Below, one piece after another: positions 57,901 through 64,000 of a stretch of 64,000 bases of DNA (within the stretch, counting starts at the first letter, position 1; each line of letters starts with the position of its first letter). The DNA is taken from positions 6,053,153-6,117,152 of the forward strand of contig OY987305.1 of the NCBI GenBank assembly GCA_963920635.1. The letters are read 5' to 3'. Both the position numbers and the translations under genes were made by a program. Source of the DNA: Pseudeuparius sepicola. Its lineage: Eukaryota; Arthropoda; Insecta; Coleoptera; Anthribidae. The notes below the pieces were generated by a model. The model ran no database searches, was not told the DNA's origin, and saw only the letters and a list, made by a program, of their open reading frames with translations.

Positions 57901-59287
57901 AAAATTAACTTAGATTTTTAAGTTTTTGGGGAAACACAAACTTCATGTTTGTTGCAAGTTGCAACGATATTAAACAAAACTTTATAATTTCGCAAAAAAT
58001 TCTTCTGAACAAGGTAAAACATTAGTAATGATAATGTGTATATTAAAAAACTCTCATTTAGGGTGCAAATTTGTATTTTAAATATTTATTAAGAAACTGG
58101 AAATTAATTGACGAAAAAAAATTTTTCTATATTAGGCTATATTTTGGTATTTAGACATAGCTTTTAATTCTAAACAACTTTTCTTAATAACCTTTTGCTG
58201 ATATTTCTGAAATAAGAGTACTTTACTCTTGTACAATTTTTATATTTTTTTGACCTACCCTATATGCTGTTTAACTTGCAACCATACTAAGTGCATTTAT
58301 AATATGATTATTAAACATGCATCAACTTTCGGTTTATTTTGGTTGTGCAATTAATAAAAAAATCCTATATGTTGCATACTTAAATGACCACACTGTATAT
58401 GTACGTTATTTTTTTAAAATTTAAATCAAGTGTACTGAATACAACGCAATGCAATTATTACAATGTATTACAATAAATTAAATGTTCGATATACGGGATG
58501 TTCCAGAATCAGGTTAAAGTTCATATGAATATATTCTCTATTCTCTCTAGTGATATATGCAAATATCCAATATACAAAATGGAAAAGGCCCCAAAGAAAA
58601 ACTAATTAGAAATTGCGGAAAAATAAAACACGCATAATAGCGTATAAAACTGTTTTCCGTAAATATTTAAAAACCGGACGCAGGCAAGCCATTAAAATTT
58701 CATAAAATCGCATTTTAACGCTTTAAATAACTGACCTATAAATTTAAAAAATAAAACCCCAGTAAATCGTTCATTTCCCTGGCGACGAAAACACTTAAAA
58801 ATCCAATTTCTTAAACTGTAGTTGCAATAATAATCCAAGCAAATAAATTTCTTATCGGCACTTTATTACCGATCTAGAGATAACAATTAATTTTCAAGAA
58901 ATAAACACCCCTCAGAGCATAAACAACCATCAAGTTAGTTTATCGATAAATTTGCCCTCTCGAGGTAATGAATTGCATCTTAATTTAGATTTGAAAAATA
59001 ACCATCACAGCCGGCATTACTAAACTAAAAAAAGCTGCTTGCCTGAGTCACTACTTGTGTATAAAATCAAACATAATAACTTCAACTCGAAACCAGGAAA
59101 CAAGTATTATTACATTTTTTACCTAATGACATTTAATTGGCACTTCCTGGACCACTACGATATTCAACTCTTCCAATTTCAAATCACCCAACAACAATTA
59201 GTTGCTAAACATATTTTGCCCGGAATAGATTTTTGAAAACTACTCACCGCGATGCTTGGAGTTCTTCTTCTGGTCCGTTTTGTCCAT
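48904..59287 (-). CDS. gish: Casein kinase 1 gamma (gilgamesh-type), ten coding exons
   Basis: Serine/threonine kinase of the membrane-bound CK1 gamma type, which acts in Wnt receptor and membrane-trafficking pathways. Coding exons, in order: 59248-59287, 54041-54295, 53812-53960, 53641-53755, 53276-53588, 51672-51798, 51336-51416, 51217-51267, 50466-50662, 48904-48955. All junctions are GT-AG and phases agree, giving 459 residues (442 without the 51-base exon); usual family length is about 415-460. Residues 14-37 are Gly-rich. The kinase domain starts near 45 with the Gly loop GCGNFG, Lys74 (VAIK), catalytic RDVKPEN (Asp164), DFG (Asp187) and the CK1 motif LPWQGLKA. After it come [10 protein letters not shown] and [10 protein letters not shown], both typical of CK1 gamma, and a C-terminal CCCFF plus basic tail. 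The start Met follows an acceptor at 59296-59298, so an upstream untranslated exon exists. Very sure of family; the short exon is less sure. Confidence 0.95.
49015..49800. repeat. Degenerate tandem repeat in the last CK1 gamma intron
   Basis: Units beginning TGTTGT or similar at about 49018, 49209, 49404, 49516 and 49655 share GGTTAACCATAAATTT, TTGCAAGCCTTTTCATAAA and CTTACTCG words. Spacing is irregular (about 110-195). An old minisatellite-like expansion. Confidence 0.55.
50733..50855. repeat. Array of GAAnnTTC palindromes in a CK1 gamma intron
   Basis: Six exact GAAnnTTC words (50733, 50750, 50798, 50814, 50830, 50848), mostly GAATGTTC or GAACATTC, at 16-18 base spacing in the second half. 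Two further GAATGTTC words lie near 48551 and 48578 in the presumed 3' untranslated region. GAAnnTTC is the two-unit core of heat-shock elements. It may instead be a short minisatellite. Confidence 0.55.
51217..51267 (-). CDS. gish: Candidate 17-residue cassette exon of CK1 gamma
   Basis: Acceptor TTACTATCAG and donor GAG-GTACCT frame exactly 51 bases that read [17 protein letters not shown]. It starts and ends in phase 0, so inclusion or skipping keeps the frame. It falls in the linker after the kinase domain, where family members vary in length. It could be alternative or constitutive. Confidence 0.65.
51819..52644. mobile_element. Long inverted-repeat element in CK1 gamma intron 5 (K)
   Basis: TA-flanked. 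Arms of about 310 bases (51830-52140 and 52325-52637) appear about 90% or more complementary by eye, with TTTTAGGTCTACCACCGC at the outer ends and AGATAGTTTCAGCAAATT near the centre. It is transcribed with the host gene, so the RNA could form a long hairpin. Confidence 0.8.
52651..53228. mobile_element. Second inverted-repeat element in CK1 gamma intron 5 (L)
   Basis: AAGTTGGAAACAT at 52670 pairs with ATGTTTCCAACT near 53213-53225; further in, AATGAAAAATGACCC pairs with GGGTCATTTTTCATT. TA flanks. The arms are more diverged than in K. It sits directly beside K. Confidence 0.7.
54624..55600 (+). mobile_element. hAT transposon remnant with 8-bp target duplication
   Basis: Ends CAGTGGCGGATACAGG and the complement of CAGAGGCGTATCCAGG, each with poly-G or poly-C inside. 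CTGCAAAG is duplicated flush on both sides (54616-54623, 55601-55608). It holds a dimerisation-domain remnant on plus, antisense to CK1 gamma. Confidence 0.88.
55109..55384 (+). pseudogene. hAT dimerisation-domain remnant
   Basis: The frame from 55109 to the TGA at 55382 contains [20 protein letters not shown], then [16 protein letters not shown]. This matches the hAT C-terminal block (S-N-A-S-A-E-R-S-F-S-x-L-K, then R-L-S-N-L-A-L). The usual R-S-F-S is altered to I-N-F-S. The catalytic core is absent. It lies within a hAT element with clear ends. Confidence 0.75.
55864..55912. repeat. Short intronic hairpin
   Basis: CTGCAGCAAAGTCTAGAG and its complement (one bulged base) surround about nine bases. 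In the CK1 gamma intron; role unknown. Confidence 0.5.
56093..56395. mobile_element. Possible hAT-like MITE rich in CCGAATATTCGG
   Basis: Starts TAGGGGTGCACGGTGCACCG and ends near AATTCACCGAATATTCTGGG on the other strand; GAATATTCGG recurs at least four times. The left end resembles hAT termini. No target duplication found. Confidence 0.4.
57533..58395. mobile_element. TA-flanked inverted-repeat element in CK1 gamma intron 1 (M)
   Basis: Ends CAGTGTGTTCATTTAAGTG and the complement of CAGTGTGGTCATTTAAGTA, continuing as about 30 bp of near-identity, then patchy pairing (CCAAAATA, AAGAGTAAAGTA, GTTGTTTAGAATTAA-like words). TA at both sides. No gene inside. Confidence 0.75.
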
Positions 59288-59295
59288 TGTGCTCC

Positions 59296-62090
59296 CTGAA
59301 AACAACAAAATCATGAACATTACTTCCTTAGTAAACTTTAGTTTGGTTACACTTAAAAACTTTTTTTTTAGGTTAGGTCACGCATTTTTGACACGTCGAG
59401 GCGTTACCTGTCATGTGTCACGATACGGAAATTTGTTTTCCAAGGCACACTGGGAACGCAAACATATTATCGTACCGTAAAATCTGTATTCCTTCGGTCG
59501 CAACATATTGTCGAAAACTATCAACTGAAATCTAAAAACCTGCGCAAATGACGCGACAAAATTGAACCTATCCACACCATTTTCGAATGCCAGATAAAAA
59601 AGATACTAGGCAATTCATTTGATAAAGATTCGCGTGCGTAAGAATCCAATATCTATGGAAATTAAATAAATATTATTTAATTAATAAATAATATGATCTA
59701 ATTGCTATCGACGGCTTCAGAAGCCACAAAAAAGGTCGAATATTATATTCTAGGGCATCTTTTACGTTAAGCACACATCGATGACGTAATCACACTTTCA
59801 CTTAATATTTTCCGAAATTTGTGTATTACTTTATCACAGCACAGCGGATGTATTGAACTTTCTCAGAAATGAGACTAATGTTTCGTTTTTGTTTACTGAC
59901 GATTATTGTTTGAATCATCTTGTTGGATAATAAAAATAAACACAATCGCAGAAACCATAACAAACGCATTGATTTAAAAAAAAGTAGAGAAAGGTATAAA
60001 AGATATGAAAGTACTAAATGATCAATTTACATTTGATTTTTAATCGCAAGATATTCTATTTTTTCAAGCGGCATAAAAAAATTTCTCAGTCGATAACTAT
60101 TTTCGAAAAGGGGTTGAAATTGGGGGATGAACATATTTTTATTTATTAATTTTTCGTGATATAGTAGTGAATGAAATTAGCACAAACTGTTTAAGAAAAA
60201 GGTTATGTGGCAGTAGAGCAGCGGTTTTAATATGAAACTCATTAGTCAAAAGATATTCATCGATATTAGAGTCTAGCTCCTAGACGTTTAGAACTAAAAT
60301 GTTATAATAGTTATTTTCTAAAATTTATTTGTGGCGCAAACAGATCCATTTAATTTTTAATTGGGTTTTTCGCCACCAAACTGATTGAAAGACAACTTTT
60401 TCAAGTTGCCTCGAAAATTCATAAATTCTTAACACTGAATGAACGAAACTTTAAACATGTAACTCAAAAAATAACTTCAACAAATTTGTTTTCTGAGCTT
60501 TCGGAGAATAAATCTTTCTCCTTTCTCAAAGATCATGTCACGTCAAAGTGGAGTGACAGATTAATAAATTTCAGGTTAAAATGTCATGACAACAGAAACA
60601 ATAGCCTAGCCACCTGCCTGATATTGTACCCTGTGTTCTATCTAATTATCTATACTAACTTCTCTTTGAATAAGTGGCAATAATATTTTACCGAATTCCA
60701 CTGAACATTCAGCAACACAGTTGCCCGTATTTCCTAGAATAAATGCGGATTCTTTAATTTTTCGTCTATTTCCTACTTCTTCTTTTAGAATTGGTTTGGA
60801 ACTATCCCACAATATCCTATGATTGTTATTAAAGGAATGTTCACATATTTTTGACTTCGAAATTTGATTTTGCCTGATAAAATTTTTATGTTCTTTTAAA
60901 CGAACGTTAAATCAAAGTCTAGAGAAAAATGGCCTACAAGTCTCCCCAACATAGAACTTTCCACATTCACAAGGAATTCCATTATAATAGTTGTTTTTAA
61001 ACCTGACAAAAATATCCCCGAAAAGTGAAGCATTTTGATAATACGTACTCTGTCCTATCCTGTACAAAATAAAACGCGAGCCGAGCTTTGAAAATCATAG
61101 CCAACCTTGATACTCTCAGTCACGAAAGTCAGCGAAGCAAATCCAAATGCCGAAAAAGTCGATATTCTCATGACTGTAATTTCGGATTAAATGCTGCAGA
61201 ATCGCGCTGAAAGAATAATAATTAAACGTATACATGGGCGTTCCAGATAAAATAAAATGAAAAATGCAAATATTATATTATTTGCTGGATCAATTAACAA
61301 ACTGTTTAGTAACTGCAACTGTTGGACTTCTAGTTAAATAAACATTTTAGTACGAACAGCGAAAAACCACAAGAATGAAATGCGATACGCTTCTGTAAAG
61401 TTTCTTTGAAAACAAGTGCGGGTTTTTTCTATTTTCAATCAAATTTAATGTTTGCCTAGATTACCAACTTTGGATCACTTCTGATTGTACGAATGTTGAA
61501 CTTTGAAACTAAGGATCTAAAATAAACTCTATTCGTTATAAATCTTGGTTTCGAGATATTATAATAATGATTGAAACATATTATCAGCGCTGCAAAAAAA
61601 GTTGTCGTATGTACTATGATAATATGGTCATGTTGCGTACAAACAAGGGCGTGGTATTATTGTGTACGATTGCATCAAAACATTATTACATTGCGGTGAA
61701 ACTTTAGTAGTTTTTTATCAGGTATATTCCAAACTACTAACTACTACAAGTATCCACTGTCCACACTGTGTAACGCTTAAGACCTATCCACCCCCTAAAG
61801 TTTTTATTTATACGCCGATTTTCAAAATACTTTTTTGGTTTGTTACATAGATCTTCGCAAAACGTATCGGAGGCATATACCAGACCTTTTCCAGGTCTAC
61901 AGCGAACTGGAATTTGACTCGTAAAGTACTATTAGCGACAGTACTTCTTAACTTTTCGACTGAAATCCCCAGGTCCCAGGTCGGGGTAGGCCTTGACGTA
62001 TATTAAGAGTACAAGTATATTAATATAGGTACTATCAGTATAGTAACCTGTACCAAACTTGAACAAAATCGACAAAGTCAATAAATTATA
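59296..62090. other. Upstream of the CK1 gamma start exon; no further exon recognised
   Basis: The start exon has a splice acceptor (TTGTTTTCAG at 59296-59305), so this is intron. A noncoding first exon and promoter could be here or outside the window; none could be singled out. AT-rich with no repeats noticed. Confidence 0.45.
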
Positions 62091-62966
62091 CAGGGTGTTT
62101 TACAATAATGTGCAAAGGACAAAAGATTTGGTTTTTTGATTTTTTTTTCTCAAAAACGGTTTAATCTAGAAATTTGAATTTTGGGACAAGTTACTGGCCA
62201 ATTGGAAGACACTTTACGATAGAATTACTTTTTGCAACTTAACTGTCTTAAGGGTAGAAAACCGAAACAACTATTTTTCTTTTTTCAGAATTTTTTCATA
62301 GGTATGCTGGTTTATCTAAAATTAAAAATACGTCTTCTATAGCCCAATTAATTTATAAACTTTTTTACTCTTGTTCTTTTTTATTACCTTGTTCTTATTG
62401 TCACTCACGATTGCTTAAAAACATATAGTAACCGGCTGTCATTTTTGTCACTTTCGTATTTTACTGTTTACGAGCGTGGTAGGGAATATTTTTTTCTACA
62501 TTCAAAGACATTTAAACATTGTTGAATGTAGAAAAAAGTATTCCCTACCGCGCTCGTATAAACAGTAAAATACGAAAATTACCAAAATGACACCCACCTA
62601 CTATGTTTTACCAGGGATTATAGTATTGTATATAATCACTGGTTTTACGCAGTCTTGAGTGTCAATAACTGCATGTAAATACGAAACAAAAAAGTAATTT
62701 TATTTTGTTCCGTAAAACTAATAAGTTAATGAAAAAGTACTTCAAAAAAGACGAATAGGTGTTTAGGGTTTCTACCCTTACTCTACAAAAAGTAATTCTA
62801 CCGTAAAGTGTCTTCCAACTGGCTGGTAACGTGTCCCAAAATCCAATTTTCTATATTGAACCGTTTTTGAGAAAAATATCAACACCAATTTTTTTGAAAG
62901 ACCCCCCTTAAAACCTCCTGGAAAACACTTCCTCCAAATATTTGCACGTCATTAAGGAACACCCTG
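62091..62966. mobile_element. TA-flanked foldback element with central palindrome (N)
   Basis: Ends TA-CAGGGTGTTTTACAATAATG and a diverged complement. The arms pair at CCAATTGGAAGACACTTTAC and CTACCGTAAAGTGTCTTCCA. A second inverted pair (62449-62585, TTTTACTGTTTACGAGCG) forms the centre. About 45 bases containing CTGTACCAAA flank both sides as a direct repeat (62039-62080, 62968-63011). Confidence 0.75.
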
Positions 62967-63011
62967 TATAATAGTAATCTGTACCAAATTTTAACAAAAC
63001 CGACCAAAGTC

Positions 63012-64000
63012 AGACGTAAGTAATAAGCTAAGGATAAGAACAACCCTGTAGGTTCACTCAAGTTCGAAGTTTTTTGAAGACTCTAGAGCGAAGCGCCTTT
63101 GTTTGAAACCCGAGCCGCCTTTCGCCTCTTCAGATTTTGCCAAACCTGAGAAAACCCAAGACAGGCAAAAAATTTAATAACGAATTTTCAGAGTGATCTT
63201 TTAGCATATCTTAAAAGCGGGATCATCCCCTTTCTTAGGGACGCCTTAGGAGATGTTTGAACACGAAAATAATGGCGAAAACTTCACGCCGGTTGTTTGA
63301 AGTGGGCTTGTTTCGACGCTCTTGGGAACCGGGTACTTAAAACAAACTCGCGCACGCGCTGTGCATGCCCGAAACCGATTTCAAGGGATGTTGGAACAAA
63401 TCCGGTGGGCGCCCCCGTATCTCGAATTTCACCACAGCGAAAATGACGAGCGTTAATTAACGAAACATCGCATTTTCCCGGGTTAATTGGAAGTTTGTTT
63501 TTGGCAAAAACGGGAGCGTAGGGGGGCGGCCCCCCCGCCGCCGCCCAGACAAAGCCGAGGCTCCGGCAGGCCTGGAAATCCTTATTTATTCGCCTCCGCC
63601 GAATTGGAAACGTCAGGGCGCGAGTAAACAGACGCTTTTTATTGCCGCATTTTATGCAGAAGCGGAAAACTTTTTTTAATTTCCTCCGGATCGATCCGCG
63701 GGATAACCTTTCAAGTCGGGGGATGGACTGAATCGGTTTAACTCGGAAAGCAATGGGTCTATTTGGAAATACTCGGGAGATTAGCGTTTCAGACGAAATG
63801 GTGATGATTTGGGAAAAGCCTCGAACGCAGGTGCCAACAGCTTATTTGATGAATCTGAGTTTCTTGCGGATGGATCCTGCGTCAGCGAAACTTCCCGTTC
63901 AAAGCTTTCGTCCTCGTCATTATCTGGACACAGGGCACCAAGTCTTGCTTAGTGATACCGTGATACTAAGATCCTATCAAAATCGGCCCATCCCATCCAA
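63012..64000. other. No gene recognised; GC-rich unique block
   Basis: 63050-64000 is richer in GC than most of the window, with TTAATTAA words and a GCCGCC run at 63526-63545. It could be promoter or conserved noncoding DNA near the 5' part of CK1 gamma; no exon can be shown. Confidence 0.4.

Noticed and set aside
1..64000. CRISPR arrays, bacterial operons or viral genes
   Set aside because: No regularly spaced repeats with unique spacers, no operon-like frames; introns and transposon content show nuclear insect DNA.

Overview
The window is AT-rich genomic DNA from an insect. Supporting signs are short GT-AG introns, a recognisable casein kinase 1 gamma (gilgamesh-type) gene, and very dense hAT, Tc1/mariner-like, foldback and THAP-bearing DNA transposons. 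The sequence does not settle the order; beetle or hemipteran is a guess. No rRNA gene, intact tRNA gene, CRISPR array or bacterial or viral gene set was seen.

Layout. 1-18.9 kb is mostly nested transposons: a foldback element at the left edge, a hAT remnant (2225-3584), two copies of an 8-bp-target DNA element family called P here (4462-6010 and 7232-9781), and inside the second an intact-looking element (7424-9178) carrying a two-exon gene for a 211-aa THAP-domain protein on the minus strand. Two TA-flanked palindromic elements abut at 16.4-17.8 kb. 18.9-26.5 kb holds a GCC microsatellite, a two-copy 112-bp repeat with a tRNA-Lys-like motif, and a recent tandem duplication (22991-25418). 26.5-29.5 kb holds a hAT deletion derivative with a dimerisation-domain pseudogene and a second hAT-like element with a perfect 8-bp target duplication. 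30-45.6 kb alternates unique GC-richer stretches with repeats, including two further inverted-repeat elements with THAP exons (36962-37500, 38367-39106), an 850-bp microsatellite inside a composite repeat, and a cluster of six ETS-type motifs (43761-43914).

The one clear host gene is CK1 gamma, on the minus strand, coding from 59287 down to 48904 in ten exons, 459 residues as modelled, ending in a Cys-Cys-Cys lysine-rich tail of the type that is palmitoylated in this family. Its introns contain three long inverted-repeat elements, a hAT remnant, a degenerate repeat field, and a short array of GAAnnTTC motifs. Upstream untranslated exons and the promoter probably lie beyond 59.3 kb, perhaps outside the window.

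Several elements have a second copy without the nested insertion, so insertion sites and target duplications can be read directly from this window. All gene calls rest on translation and splice-site reading by eye; no database search was run.
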